From Demetria terragena DSM 11295 (GTDB lineage: Bacteria > Actinomycetota > Actinomycetes > Actinomycetales > Dermatophilaceae), in the NCBI RefSeq assembly GCF_000376825.1, contig NZ_AQXW01000004.1:1550001-1614000 (forward strand): DNA of 64,000 nucleotides, written 5' to 3'. Both the position numbers and the translations under genes were made by a program. The notes below the pieces were generated by a model. It was given only the letters and a program-made list of their open reading frames with translations, was not told the DNA's origin and did not search any database. Shown here in pieces: positions 8,812 to 17,983 of the stretch; the first letter of the stretch is position 1, and the number at the start of each line of letters is the position of its first letter.

Positions 8812-9852
8812 TCAGCCGTGCACCCGCGCAACCCACGCGGGCGGGTCAGCGATCTCGGTGGGGAGCGGGAGGGTTTCTGGCGAGGTCCAGACGGTGTTGA
8901 ACCCGTCCAGTCCGACCTGGTCGATCACCGTCCGGACGAAAATGGCGCCGTCGCGATACTGGCGCATCTTGGCCTCGAGCCCGAGCAATCGGCGCAGCAG
9001 CCGATCCGGCCCGAAACCGCCCGCACGACGCGCGTCGAATTTCTTGCGAATGTCGGCCACCGACGGCACGATCTGCGGCCCGACCTCATCCATCACGACA
9101 TCGGCGTGGCCTTCCAGCAGCGACATCACCGCGGTGACCTTGGCGACCTCAGCCCGCTGCTCTGGGGTCGTGAACAGGTCGGTGAGTCCACCGCCGCCGC
9201 CGCGCACGACCTCTGGCAGCCGCGCCACCACCTGCTGCATGCGCTCAGGGAGCTGTTCCGGGTCGGGAACCAGGTCGATCATCAGTTCGCGCGCACTGGT
9301 GATCACATGCTCACGCAACCACGGCACGGCCGTGAACTGCACGCGATGGGTCTCTTCGTGCAGGCATACCCAGAGCCGGAAATCGTGCGGGTCGACACCG
9401 AGTTCACGTTCCACCTTGACGATGTTGGGCGCCACCAGCATCAGGCTCGGCTGACCCTCAGGCGCCAAGTCGAACTGTCCAAGCACTTTGGAGGACACGT
9501 AGCCCAGCAGCGCACCAACCTCGGCGCCAGCGATCTTGGCGCCAACAGCGCGTACGCGCGGCCCCGCCAAACGCTGCGCGGTAATGCGCTCAACAGCCGG
9601 TTGAACCAGGGCACCCATCGAACCGGCGTTGACGTCAATCCAGGTCGTGCGATCCACGACATGCACGGGCGTCTGGGTCGAGCCCGGGTTAAGGCGCGCG
9701 GTGTCGGCCACGGGCTGATGAGCTCGCTCGGCGGCCGACCGCAATTCCTCGACGACCACCCGCGCGTTTGCGACGCTGGTCTTGGGTCCGTCGGAGGCGA
9801 TGCGATGGCCCGTCTTGCGGGCAACATCCCAGTCGATGTACGTCTGGCTCAT
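8812..9852 (-). CDS. DUF2342 zinc-dependent metalloprotease-like protein (zincin fold)
   Basis: 346 residues from the ATG at 9852 (MSQTYIDWDVARKTG, a typical family start; the frame is open 26 codons further). Family members are zincin-like proteins that occur next to tilS in actinobacteria. The likely zinc site is LHEETHRVQF (HExxH) near residue 190, with a downstream EGHADVVMDE that probably gives the third ligand. A Gly run follows LPEVVRGGGGG. The annotation 'F420 biosynthesis-associated' in some databases is contextual only; no substrate is known to me. It is cotranscribed with tilS and hpt, judging from gaps below 35 bp. Confidence 0.8.
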   Translation of the reverse strand: MSQTYIDWDVARKTGHRIASDGPKTSVANARVVVEELRSAAERAHQPVADTARLNPGSTQTPVHVVDRTTWIDVNAGSMGALVQPAVERITAQRLAGPRVRAVGAKIAGAEVGALLGYVSSKVLGQFDLAPEGQPSLMLVAPNIVKVERELGVDPHDFRLWVCLHEETHRVQFTAVPWLREHVITSARELMIDLVPDPEQLPERMQQVVARLPEVVRGGGGGLTDLFTTPEQRAEVAKVTAVMSLLEGHADVVMDEVGPQIVPSVADIRKKFDARRAGGFGPDRLLRRLLGLEAKMRQYRDGAIFVRTVIDQVGLDGFNTVWTSPETLPLPTEIADPPAWVARVHG

Positions 9853-9919
9853 GGTGGCGACTCTAACGAGGCTCCAGCGCGGTGCCCTCAGCCGTCGGTT
9901 CGGTCGTCCGCTTGCAGGT

Positions 9920-11335
9920 TTAACAGCCACATTTCGCGAGAGCGCTAATCACTCGATCGAGGTCGGCCCGGGTCTGCACCGGACCGGCAGCGGCCTTGCC
10001 GTTGCTCACGATGGTGAAGACAAGCTCCCGACCGTCCTGGGTCACCAGGGTGCCCGCGAGGCTGCTGACACCGGGAAGGCTGCCGGTTTTAGCCCGGACG
10101 ATTCCGCGCCCAGCCTCGGCACCCTTGATGAAGAACCGATCATCGAGCGTCCCGTTGAGCGAGGCTACGGGAAACTGCGCAACGACCTCTTGGAAGGCGG
10201 GCGCCTTCCCTGTGACCCCACGCATCAGCACATCGGTGATGACTCGGGCCGGGATCGTGGTGCCGTCGGCGAGCCCGGCGGCGTCCCGCAGTCGCACGCC
10301 GCGCACGTCGATGCCGTCCGCGCGCAGCACTCCGACTACCCACGCAGTGACCGACGTCGTGTCGCCCGGCACGCCCTGGGCTGCCGCGCCCTGGCGAACC
10401 AGGGACTCGATCATGGCGTTGTCACTGCTTCGCATGGCCAGCCCGAGTACGGCGCTGAGGGGAGCAGAGCGCACGACGCCCAACTGCTTGGCGTCGGTGG
10501 GAGCTGTGGTCTTTTGTCCCACGGTCGCCGTGATGCCCTGTCGCTGCAGCGCCTTCACGAACGCCTCGGACGCACTCTTGGCTGGGTCTTGCGGTGGGGC
10601 GTTGCCTGGGTCGGAGCGGTCCTCGTCCAGGCCGAGCATGGAGATCCGGGTAGTGAAGCCCTGATCGACGACGTCCTGGCTCCAGGTCGATGCCTGCAGT
10701 GGGCCGGGGGCATAGCTCAGATCCCAGCTGATCTGAACCTCGGTGCGCCCTTCGGCCTTGAGCTTGATCGCGACCTGCTGGGCCAAGTCTCCCAACCCAG
10801 CGTGGCCCCTCACGGCGTCGGGATCACCTGCGCCAGTGCCGAGCGCGGTGTCGCCCCCTGCGACGAGAACAACCTTGCCATCTCCGCCTGATACGGCGGT
10901 CGTCGCCAGGGTCCGGTCGGCGCCGAGTGTCTTGGCCACGGCGTACGCCGACAGCACCTTGGTGATAGAGGCTGGTGTGAGCGCTGCGTCGGGTGCTTTT
11001 TGGTAGAGCCGAGTTCCGGTCTTGGCGTCGCGCACGTCAAGGGCGGTGGTGCCCAAACTCTTGGCGCCGACCAGCGGGGCGATCGCGGCGCGTAAGGCTG
11101 CGCGATCTGGCATCGGCCCCTTGAGCGTCCCGGTCTGCTGGGGCAGCTGCGGTGCGGAAGGGACTCGGACGTTCTGTGGCGGCGCCGACTCGCCGGGCAG
11201 GGGGACCGGTTCGCGCGGCGCATCTGCGGTGGTGAGGACGCCAGGGACGATGTCGACGGCGTCGAGGGTGGCATACGCAGCGACGAGCACGACCACGGCC
11301 GACGAACCGGCCAAGATCTTGCGACTTCTGCGCAC
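9920..11335 (-). CDS. dacB: D-alanyl-D-alanine carboxypeptidase/endopeptidase (PBP4 class, peptidase S13)
   Basis: 471 residues. An N-terminal hydrophobic helix (about 7-26) exports or anchors it outside the membrane, followed by a Pro-rich linker to about residue 70. The penicillin-binding serine motifs are in order: SITK (Ser123-Lys126), SSDN near 318, and KTG near 430 in VRAKTGSLPG. This class trims or cleaves peptidoglycan peptide cross-links. The large insert typical of S13 lies between the first two motifs. It is divergent from ppa with a 110-bp gap and is separated by 67 bp from the metalloprotease gene downstream. It ends with KCGC. Confidence 0.92.
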   Translation of the reverse strand: MRRSRKILAGSSAVVVLVAAYATLDAVDIVPGVLTTADAPREPVPLPGESAPPQNVRVPSAPQLPQQTGTLKGPMPDRAALRAAIAPLVGAKSLGTTALDVRDAKTGTRLYQKAPDAALTPASITKVLSAYAVAKTLGADRTLATTAVSGGDGKVVLVAGGDTALGTGAGDPDAVRGHAGLGDLAQQVAIKLKAEGRTEVQISWDLSYAPGPLQASTWSQDVVDQGFTTRISMLGLDEDRSDPGNAPPQDPAKSASEAFVKALQRQGITATVGQKTTAPTDAKQLGVVRSAPLSAVLGLAMRSSDNAMIESLVRQGAAAQGVPGDTTSVTAWVVGVLRADGIDVRGVRLRDAAGLADGTTIPARVITDVLMRGVTGKAPAFQEVVAQFPVASLNGTLDDRFFIKGAEAGRGIVRAKTGSLPGVSSLAGTLVTQDGRELVFTIVSNGKAAAGPVQTRADLDRVISALAKCGC

Positions 11336-11445
11336 GAGGCCCCCCTTCGCTCGCGTGAATGCGCCTCGTGGGAGAGACTAACCCGCAAAGAGTGCTCGCC
11401 GTTTCTCGCGAGTGACACCGACAGAAGGCAAGGAACACAGGACTT

Positions 11446-12039
11446 ATGGAGTTCGACGTCAGCATCGAGATCCCGCGCGGGACTCGCAACAAGTACGAGA
11501 TCGACCACGAGACCGGCCGTATCCGACTGGATCGCCTGCTGTTCACCGCCATGTCGTATCCGGCCGACTACGGCTACATCGAGGACACCCTCGGTGAGGA
11601 CGGCGACCCGCTGGATGCCCTGGTGATCCTGGACGAGCCGACCTTCCCCGGATGCGTTGTGCGCGCGCGGGCGATCGGCGTCTTCAAGATGGTCGACGAG
11701 GCTGGCGGCGACGACAAGATTCTGTGCGTTCCGGCCGGCGACCCCCGTCAAGAGAACATCACCGACATCAAGGACATCAGCGACTTCACGCTGAAGGAGG
11801 TGCAGCACTTCTTCGAGACCTACAAGGCGCTCGAACCGGGCAAGTCGGTAGAAGAGGGCTCCCACTGGGTCGGCGCCTCCGATGCCGACCAGGTCGTCGG
11901 CGATGCCCTCCAGCGCGCCAAGGACAACAACATGACCACCGCCCGGTGGGCCATGCCCGGCCACGCGGCCGACGACACCGAGCGTTCAATCGACCGCGAC
12001 CAGAGCAGCGACAGCCAGGCCGACCAGCCTGAGGCCTGA
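11446..12039 (+). CDS. ppa: Inorganic pyrophosphatase (family I)
   Basis: 197 residues. It hydrolyses pyrophosphate to phosphate and so drives biosynthetic reactions. The order is the classic one: [18 protein letters not shown], the [25 protein letters not shown] signature with its metal-binding aspartates, [13 protein letters not shown], and [13 protein letters not shown]. The catalytic core ends near residue 170. A ~25-residue acidic, Ser/Asp/Gln-rich tail is longer than usual. An AAGGAA Shine-Dalgarno sequence precedes the ATG. The next gene (GPP34) starts 1 bp after the stop, so the two are coupled. Confidence 0.97.
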   Translation: MEFDVSIEIPRGTRNKYEIDHETGRIRLDRLLFTAMSYPADYGYIEDTLGEDGDPLDALVILDEPTFPGCVVRARAIGVFKMVDEAGGDDKILCVPAGDPRQENITDIKDISDFTLKEVQHFFETYKALEPGKSVEEGSHWVGASDADQVVGDALQRAKDNNMTTARWAMPGHAADDTERSIDRDQSSDSQADQPEA

Positions 12040-12040
12040 C

Positions 12041-12727
12041 ATGGACACGCTGCTCGCCGAGGATCTGATCCTGCTCTTGCTGGACGATGAGACGGGGAAG
12101 CAGCGGGCGAAGACGTTCTCTGACGCCTTGCTCGGCGGCGCGCTTCTTGCCGAACTCGCCGCCACCGGGCAACTCGAACTCCATAAGTCGACCTCCCGCT
12201 GGCAGTCTGGGGACACTGTCGCACCGGCCCCCAACGCACGGCCAGCCGATCCGATCCTCCAGGGTGCCCTGGCGATCATCGCCAACAAGCCCCAGCCAGC
12301 CGGCTCACTTGTTGGGCCGATCGGTAAAGGAGTCAGCGATTCCCTCCTGGCACGCCTAGCCGAACGCGGCATCCTCCATCGTCAGGACGACAAGGTTCTT
12401 GGACTTTTCTCTCGGACGCGTTGGCCTGCAAACGATTCCAGGCATGAGGTCCAGGTACGCCAGGACATTAGCCGCGCTCTGGTCGGCGGCGAAGTGCCAC
12501 AACCCCGCACCGCGGCACTCATCGCCTTGTTGCACAGCGCCAACGAACTGAGCGTCCTCGATAACGGGGGGATGTCGGCCAAGGAAGTCAAGGCACGCGC
12601 CGGTCAAATAGCCGAAGGCGACTGGGCCGGTGGCGCCGTCGGCAAGGCCGTCCAGGACGTGACGAACGCCATCATGGTCGGCATCGTGACGAGCACGATC
12701 ATCACGACGACCACGACCTCGACCTGA
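12041..12727 (+). CDS. GPP34 (Golgi phosphoprotein 3) family protein
   Basis: 228 residues, almost all helical, with the GPP34 pattern: MDTLLAEDLILLLLDDETGK start, LLGGALLAELA, PILQGALAIIANK, LLARLAERGILHRQDD, and a late ALIALLHSA segment. Eukaryotic members (GOLPH3) bind phosphatidylinositol-4-phosphate; the role of the many actinobacterial copies is not established. Membrane association through the hydrophobic hairpin is an inference. The last residues are a run of Ile/Thr (residues ~215-228). It is cotranscribed with ppa and converges on the MFS gene (6 bp between stops). Confidence 0.85.
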   Translation: MDTLLAEDLILLLLDDETGKQRAKTFSDALLGGALLAELAATGQLELHKSTSRWQSGDTVAPAPNARPADPILQGALAIIANKPQPAGSLVGPIGKGVSDSLLARLAERGILHRQDDKVLGLFSRTRWPANDSRHEVQVRQDISRALVGGEVPQPRTAALIALLHSANELSVLDNGGMSAKEVKARAGQIAEGDWAGGAVGKAVQDVTNAIMVGIVTSTIITTTTTST

Positions 12728-12733
12728 GCGCCG

Positions 12734-14044
12734 TCACCACCCAGGGTCAATGCGGCGCGGCGGGATCATGTGCGCGTAGGCATTGTCGGTCTGGATGAGT
12801 CTCCTGGTGCGTCGGCGGTATCTCACGATCATCACCAAGCCAGGGATCCAGACGAGGTACTGCACGGCCATGGCCCACCGGAACGAGTCAACGGTGTAGG
12901 TCGCGGGACCGCCGGGCGCCACCACGTCGAGCACGATGCCGATCAGCGCCACGGTGCTCAACGCCGCGACAAAGCCGCCGACATTGACGATCCCGGTCGC
13001 GCTCCCCAGCCGGGTCGAGGGGTTGAAGGTCCGCGCCAGGTCGAATCCGACCATCGAACCTGGACCCCCAGCAGCCGTCACGACGACCAACACGACCAAG
13101 AGCCAGACCGGCGCGCGACCGGGCCACAACAACACGACAGCCCAGGCGACCATCATGACTCCAACGAGCCAGAGCACCAGTGTCGATCGCGAGTAGGGGT
13201 AGCGCGCAACGAAAACCCCGAACGCGGGGCTGGCAATCACACCCGCCAGAACCATCAGCGCGAGCAGCACCGACGCCTCACTGGCGCTGAGTCCTTGCCC
13301 CACGGTCAGGAATGGGTATCCCCACATCACGGCAAAAACGTTGGACGAGAACTGCGCGGTGAAGTGACACCACAGGCCAAGCCGTGTGCCAGGTTCTTTC
13401 CAGGCGAGGTGTACGGCGCGGCCGACGGCGCGCATCTTGAGGTCAGTTCGCTCTTGGTCGTCATAAGGGCTGTCGATGACCACCAAGACCAGAGCCACGG
13501 AGAGTGCCACACCGGCACCCGCCGCGATGAGGAAACTTGTGGTCCAACCAAATTCGCGCAGCGCGAAAGCGAGCGGATAGGCCGCAAGGAGCGACCCGAC
13601 CTGGCCGATGATCCCCGTGACTTGGGTGACGATCGGGGTCCTGGCTGGAGGAAACCAGAGCGCGACCAGGCGCAAGACGGACACGAACACCATGGCGTCG
13701 CCAACCCCGATGAAGACCCGCGCGACGACACCCGCGGTATAGGTCCCAGCGAAGGCGAAGCCGATCTGCGCCATCGTCATGGTGATGAGCCCAACACCAA
13801 GGAGTGCCTTGGAGCCGAACCGGTCAAGTAGCGCCCCAACCGGAATCTGCATCGCGGCGTAGACGCCGAGCTGGACTATCGCGAAGGTGGCAAGCTCGGC
13901 AGAGGAGATGTCGAAGCGGTCGGCAGCGACCAGTCCGGCAACACCCAGGGAGGTTCGGTGGAAGATCGCCAGGATGTAGATCGCGACCGCCGTCGCCCAC
14001 ACCATCCATGCTCGCCGCCCGCCGAGCGGGTAAGTCTGGGTCAT
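12734..14044 (-). CDS. MFS transporter
   Basis: 436 residues with twelve predicted transmembrane helices in two halves joined by a charged cytoplasmic loop around DSPYDDQERTDLKMRA. The MFS loop 2-3 motif is recognisable as GALLDRFGSKALLG. The first helix, WMVWATAVAIYILAIFHRTS, recalls the sugar-phosphate/nitrate-type MFS group often annotated only as 'MFS transporter', so no substrate is assigned. The ATG at 14044 (MTQTYPLGGRRAW) is preferred to a start 20 codons upstream that would run into the divergent hydrolase gene. Confidence 0.85.
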   Translation of the reverse strand: MTQTYPLGGRRAWMVWATAVAIYILAIFHRTSLGVAGLVAADRFDISSAELATFAIVQLGVYAAMQIPVGALLDRFGSKALLGVGLITMTMAQIGFAFAGTYTAGVVARVFIGVGDAMVFVSVLRLVALWFPPARTPIVTQVTGIIGQVGSLLAAYPLAFALREFGWTTSFLIAAGAGVALSVALVLVVIDSPYDDQERTDLKMRAVGRAVHLAWKEPGTRLGLWCHFTAQFSSNVFAVMWGYPFLTVGQGLSASEASVLLALMVLAGVIASPAFGVFVARYPYSRSTLVLWLVGVMMVAWAVVLLWPGRAPVWLLVVLVVVTAAGGPGSMVGFDLARTFNPSTRLGSATGIVNVGGFVAALSTVALIGIVLDVVAPGGPATYTVDSFRWAMAVQYLVWIPGLVMIVRYRRRTRRLIQTDNAYAHMIPPRRIDPGW

Positions 14045-14088
14045 GATGCCTTCAGAATAAGACCACCGGGCGCCGTATCGTCGGCCGC

Positions 14089-14964
14089 ATGGACTCCTTC
14101 TCACGCGATGGTCTGACCTTTGATGTCACGGACGCCGGTCCCGTTGAGGGCGAGGTGGTGATCCTGCTGCATGGCTTTCCCCAGGACCGCACCGCGTGGT
14201 CTCAGGTGACCGAGCAGCTCAATGCCACCGGATTGCGCACGCTCGCCCCCGATCAGCGCGGGTACTCCCCCGGAGCGAGCCCGACGGCCAGGTCTGCGTA
14301 CGCAATGCGCGAGCTCGTGGCGGACGTGGTGGCGCTCGCTGATGCGGCGAACGCCCAGACCTTCCATGTCGTCGGTCACGACTGGGGTGGCGCCGTGGCG
14401 TGGGCCGTCGCCGCGGCGCACCCCGATCGGGTCGCCTCAGCAACAGTGCTCTCTACGCCACACCCCACGGCCATGGCATGGGCGTTCACCCATGGCGATC
14501 AAGCGCGACGCAGCTGGTACATGGTGACCTTCCAGATTCCTCGGCTGCCAGAGAAGCGCCTGCATCGCGGTCTGCGGTCGCTGTATCTCAGGACCGGTAT
14601 GGACGCCGACCAGGCGCAGCGCTACGTCGACCGGTTCCCGACGCCGGAGTCGTTGACGCCTCCAATGAACTGGTACCGCGGTATGCCTGCCTCCGCGGCA
14701 ATCGGTCGCTCCGTGAAGAAGATGGTGAGCCGACGCCGCGGCGGAGGCCACTCGGGTCCGCGCAAGATCACGGTGCCCACCACGTACGTCTGGGGTCGTC
14801 GCGACTTCGCGCTCGGCCGCGCTGCTGCCGAGAAGACCGCCGAATTCGTCTCTGCTGACTACCGTTTCGTTGAAGTCGACGCTGGACATTGGCTGCCCGA
14901 AGTCGAGGCCGAGGTTGTCGCGCACGAGATTATCCAGCGGGTACGGCCACACCTCACCGCGTGA
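14089..14964 (+). CDS. Alpha/beta hydrolase (epoxide hydrolase / haloalkane dehalogenase-like)
   Basis: 291 residues. The oxyanion-hole motif HGFPQD is near residue 29. The nucleophile elbow GHDWGG (about 97-102) carries Asp rather than Ser, which points to the epoxide hydrolase/dehalogenase branch instead of esterases. The acid is probably in VWGRRDFALG and the histidine in DAGHWLPE near the C-terminus. A cap region lies between about 130 and 225. No signal peptide, so cytosolic. It is divergent from the MFS gene (44 bp) and its 3' end overlaps the convergent serine hydrolase by 11 bp. The natural substrate is unknown. Confidence 0.85.
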   Translation: MDSFSRDGLTFDVTDAGPVEGEVVILLHGFPQDRTAWSQVTEQLNATGLRTLAPDQRGYSPGASPTARSAYAMRELVADVVALADAANAQTFHVVGHDWGGAVAWAVAAAHPDRVASATVLSTPHPTAMAWAFTHGDQARRSWYMVTFQIPRLPEKRLHRGLRSLYLRTGMDADQAQRYVDRFPTPESLTPPMNWYRGMPASAAIGRSVKKMVSRRRGGGHSGPRKITVPTTYVWGRRDFALGRAAAEKTAEFVSADYRFVEVDAGHWLPEVEAEVVAHEIIQRVRPHLTA

Positions 14965-15982
14965 ACGCGACGACCTCATCGGCAAATTTCGCCTGGAGCG
15001 GATAAATCGGTGGGGTTTCGCGAGTTGGGTGCACCCGATTGGTGAGCAAGACTGCGACAGCCTCGCGGCGTCTGTCGATCACGAGGGAGGTTCCCGTGAA
15101 GCCTGTGTGGCCTAGCGATTCAGGACTTGAGAGCCGACCCATCCAACGTGGGCGGTCAATCTCGAAGACCAGGCTGTGCTGCTCGCCTGGCTGACCGCTA
15201 CTGAGATCGGATGTGACGAGGTCGCCGCCGACGTGACCATCGAGCACCGCCTGACCGAGCAGTCCGAGGTCGTGTGCTGTCGAGAAGATCCCGGCGTGGC
15301 CGCTCACCCCACCCAGCGACCACGCGTTCTCGTCGTGCACCTCACCCCGAACGATCCCCCGACCTGTGTCGACCTCATCCTCCGTAGCGGCGCAGTTCGC
15401 AGGGTCGACAGGGCCAAAACCGGTGTCAACCATGCCGATTGGCTCGGTGATGTATTGCCTGACCAGATCTTGCAGGGGACGTCCGGCTATCCGCTCCAAC
15501 AGCAGGTGCAGCGCGATGAGGTTGAGGTCGCTGTACGTGTACCGCGTGCCAGCCGGCGCCTCCAGGTCGCACTCCAGGACCGCGCGCCGTCGGGCTGCCA
15601 CGTCGGGCCAGTCGCTCCACAGCGGCAACCACCAGCTCATTCCACTGGTGTGAAGCGCTAGGTGGCGCACGAGCACGTCAGGCTTGTCGATGAAGTCTGG
15701 AAGGTACTCGGCCACGGGTGAGTCCAGGTCGACTTCACCGCGCTCAACTGCGCTCACCAGTAGCAGACTGGTGAAGACCTTGGTGATCGATGCGACATCG
15801 AACTTCGTGTCTGGCGCCATCAGCACCCGGTCCGCCTCGGGCAGGAGCGTCCTGGCTCGGTCGGCATACAACAATGCGTGGCCGGACGCCTCGTGCAACA
15901 CCACCTGGCCGCGTGCTCTCCCTAGGCGTACGTGACCTGGAACCCAGTCGAACGGGTGCTGATGGCTCGGCATAGTGGCCAT
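14954..15982 (-). CDS. Serine hydrolase, class C beta-lactamase / PBP-like family
   Basis: 342 residues. Active-site motifs: SITK with Ser65 and Lys68, the YSDLN (YxN) motif near 165, and HTGFTG (the KTG equivalent) near residue 288. This family (PF00144) includes esterases, D-aminopeptidases and PBP-like proteins. No signal peptide is visible, so it is probably cytosolic. Two ATGs compete (15982 and 15973); neither has a strong Shine-Dalgarno sequence. The 5' end is only ~40 bp from the SOS box of the divergent HNH gene. Confidence 0.82.
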   Translation of the reverse strand: MATMPSHQHPFDWVPGHVRLGRARGQVVLHEASGHALLYADRARTLLPEADRVLMAPDTKFDVASITKVFTSLLLVSAVERGEVDLDSPVAEYLPDFIDKPDVLVRHLALHTSGMSWWLPLWSDWPDVAARRRAVLECDLEAPAGTRYTYSDLNLIALHLLLERIAGRPLQDLVRQYITEPIGMVDTGFGPVDPANCAATEDEVDTGRGIVRGEVHDENAWSLGGVSGHAGIFSTAHDLGLLGQAVLDGHVGGDLVTSDLSSGQPGEQHSLVFEIDRPRWMGRLSSPESLGHTGFTGTSLVIDRRREAVAVLLTNRVHPTRETPPIYPLQAKFADEVVAFTR

Positions 15983-16024
15983 GCCACCACACTCGGAAGA
16001 ATCCGACCACGCCAACCCTAGTAT

Positions 16025-16047
16025 TCGAACATATGTTCGACTAAAAT
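16025..16047 (+). promoter_or_regulatory. SOS box (LexA operator) and -10 element of the HNH gene
   Basis: Bases 16025-16040 read TCGAAC-ATAT-GTTCGA, a perfect match to the actinobacterial/Gram-positive LexA consensus (CGAAC-N4-GTTCG core). It is directly followed by TAAAAT at 16042-16047, a good -10 hexamer. Transcription would then start at about 16054, exactly at the ATG, giving a leaderless mRNA. LexA bound here would cover the -35/-10 spacer and block initiation. DUF222 (13E12-type) genes of Mycobacterium tuberculosis are known LexA targets. Confidence 0.88.
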
Positions 16048-16053
16048 GTGGTC

Positions 16054-17436
16054 ATGGGGTCACCACCGATTGGGCAGCGTCGCGAGATCCTTGCGCGTGC
16101 CGAGCGCGGTGCTATTGCCCGGCGACAGGCGGACGTTGACGATCTCGAACTGCTGCTGATCTGGGCCGATTCCCACGACCAAGACCCACAGGCTGAGCCT
16201 GGGGCGGTGCCTGCGAGGAGGGGCGGCCCACGCCTGGTGACTGTTGGCGGGGCCGGCACGCCCCAGGTGATGGACTTGTGCTTCGCCGAGATGGCTATCG
16301 CCCGGCAGACCGGTGAGGCCGCCACCAGGAATTCGACGGCTGACGCACTCGATCTTCGACACCGGCTGCCGAAGGTGTGGTCCCAGGTGCACAGCCTGCG
16401 CTGCGAGGTGTGGGTCGCGCGCAAGATCGCCCGCATGACCAGACCGTTGAGCAGAGATGCCGTGGCCATCGTGGACCGCGCGGTCGCTGAAGCAATCGAC
16501 CAATCACCATCCCGGCTGCTCAGCCTGGCTGAAGCGAAGATAATTGAATCTGACCAGGCGGCCCATCACGAGCGGATCCGGGAAAACCAGTCGAAGGTCG
16601 GTGTCTGGTTTCCCAAGCCGCTACCTGGGTCCGAAGTGGACCAGTTCGACAACACGGCAGGAATCCGCACCGTGTTCGCGCGGCTGGACCCAGGTGAGGC
16701 CGCTGATCTCGAGCAGGCCGTAGATGATCTGGCCGGTCTCCTCGCTGAGCGGGGCGACTTTGCTGCCGAGGAGCAACTCACCTGGGACCAGCTCCGCGCC
16801 CGCGGGTTGAGCTTGCTTGCACGCCCGGCCGATGCGCTCGCGCTGATGAGCGGCGACAACGGGAAGTCACAAACCACGCGGCGCTCCGCGACCGTAGTCG
16901 TCCACCTCACCGATACCACCGTGACCGGAGACCAGCCCGGCATCGCGCGCGTCGAAGCCCTGGGCCCCATGTTGATTGACCACCTGGCCGGCCTAGTGGG
17001 GCACCGCAACATCGAGATGCTTCCGGTTGTGGATCTGCGGGAATCACGCGCGGTCAATGGGTACGAGCACCCCGCCGATGTGCGTACCCGGGGCGAACTA
17101 CGCACCTGCGGAGACGTTTTCCCACACTCGGGTTCCCGACCCGATGCGCGAGTCGATCACGACCACGCGGTGCCGTACGACCACACCGGCCCACCAGGGC
17201 AAACGGGCGACCACAACGACGCGCCACTCACCCGAAGACACCATCGCGCCAAAACCCACCTCAACTACCAGGTCGATCAACCGCGACCCGGTGTCTATCG
17301 GTGGACGACGCCGCATGGCCTGGAACGCGTCGTGACCCCACGCGGCACCGTGCGAGCCAGCTTTCTACGCACTGAGGACGGCGCCATCAAGGGCGAGCGC
17401 TATCCCGACCTACCCCCACTCGACAAGCCCTACTGA
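16054..17436 (+). CDS. HNH endonuclease-domain protein with DUF222-like N-terminus
   Basis: 460 residues. The N-terminal ~330 residues are helical and of the DUF222/13E12 type (RHRLPKVWSQVHSLRCEVWVARKIA, then long Asp/Glu-rich helices). The C-terminal HNH module is VDHDHAVPYDHTGPPGQTG...HNDAPLTRRHHRAKTH (about 365-400), with the His/Asn/His catalytic set and no zinc-knuckle cysteines, as in the GPPGQTG subfamily. It is presumably a metal-dependent nuclease, but its target and role are unknown. A GTG at 16048 is in frame, but the -10 box at 16042-16047 makes the ATG at 16054 the logical leaderless start. A LexA box controls it, so DNA damage should induce it. Confidence 0.88.
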   Translation: MGSPPIGQRREILARAERGAIARRQADVDDLELLLIWADSHDQDPQAEPGAVPARRGGPRLVTVGGAGTPQVMDLCFAEMAIARQTGEAATRNSTADALDLRHRLPKVWSQVHSLRCEVWVARKIARMTRPLSRDAVAIVDRAVAEAIDQSPSRLLSLAEAKIIESDQAAHHERIRENQSKVGVWFPKPLPGSEVDQFDNTAGIRTVFARLDPGEAADLEQAVDDLAGLLAERGDFAAEEQLTWDQLRARGLSLLARPADALALMSGDNGKSQTTRRSATVVVHLTDTTVTGDQPGIARVEALGPMLIDHLAGLVGHRNIEMLPVVDLRESRAVNGYEHPADVRTRGELRTCGDVFPHSGSRPDARVDHDHAVPYDHTGPPGQTGDHNDAPLTRRHHRAKTHLNYQVDQPRPGVYRWTTPHGLERVVTPRGTVRASFLRTEDGAIKGERYPDLPPLDKPY

Positions 17437-17528
17437 ACTCCATTTGATGAGGTGGCCCGCCGACGATTTCGGCGGTGCGCCGGGCGGTGCGTATACTCGG
17501 GCCTCGCGTCCAGCATCACCGGTCGCAC

Positions 17529-17605
17529 GCCGCCTTAGCTCAGTCGGCCAGAGCGATTCACTCGTAATGAATAGGTCATCGGTTCGATTCCGATAGGCGG
17601 CTCCA
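17529..17605 (+). tRNA. tRNA-Thr (anticodon CGT)
   Basis: The full cloverleaf folds: acceptor GCCGCCT pairs with AGGCGGC, D-stem GCTC/GAGC, anticodon stem ATTCA/TGAAT around the loop CTCGTAA (anticodon CGT, reading ACG), and T-arm ATCGG-TTCGATT-CCGAT. The discriminator base is T and the CCA end is encoded (17603-17605). A Rho-independent terminator follows at once. Confidence 0.97.
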
Positions 17606-17608
17606 CCA

Positions 17609-17640
17609 ACGCTCCCAGCCCCGCGCTGGGAGCGTTTTTG
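17609..17640 (+). terminator. Rho-independent terminator of tRNA-Thr
   Basis: GC-rich hairpin with arms CGCTCCCAGC and GCTGGGAGCG separated by a short C/G loop, followed by a run of five T. It starts four bases after the tRNA CCA end. Confidence 0.9.
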
Positions 17641-17983
17641 CTGCGCGCATGTGCTGGTGCCGACTTCAACGACATCCAAAAGCCTCACTAGAGGCCGCCT
17701 GATTGCCTCTTACATCGTCGATGTGATTGATCCCACGTGCCCGAGAGCTCCCTGAAGGCACTCTGGGCTAGACAGGTTTCAGTACATCGTCCACACTCAT
17801 GAGGACGCGTCACGACATTGGTGCCGCGTCGTCGTCGAGTTGCTGATTCTCTGGGGGCAGAGAAGTAGTTCGGCCCTCCTTCGCATGGTGAGCGCAGCGC
17901 TCGCTCCGACAGGGCTGCACAACATGTTGCGACGCCTACCCGGCGGCTTCTTTGACCAGATTTCTTCACGATGGAGTCCGAGA
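17641..17983. other. Intergenic region, 343 bp, no gene seen
   Basis: It lies between the tRNA-Thr terminator and the first glycine-rich gene. The frame of that gene stays open into this stretch (to about 17840), but codon use there is poor and the Tat signal only starts after 17984. I see no convincing promoter, tRNA or small protein. The last 12 bases before 17984 carry the GGAG ribosome-binding site. Confidence 0.5.

Noticed and set aside
8719-9948. 409-codon plus-strand frame opposite the DUF2342 gene
   Set aside because: His/Arg-rich shadow of a real minus-strand gene with intact HExxH motif.
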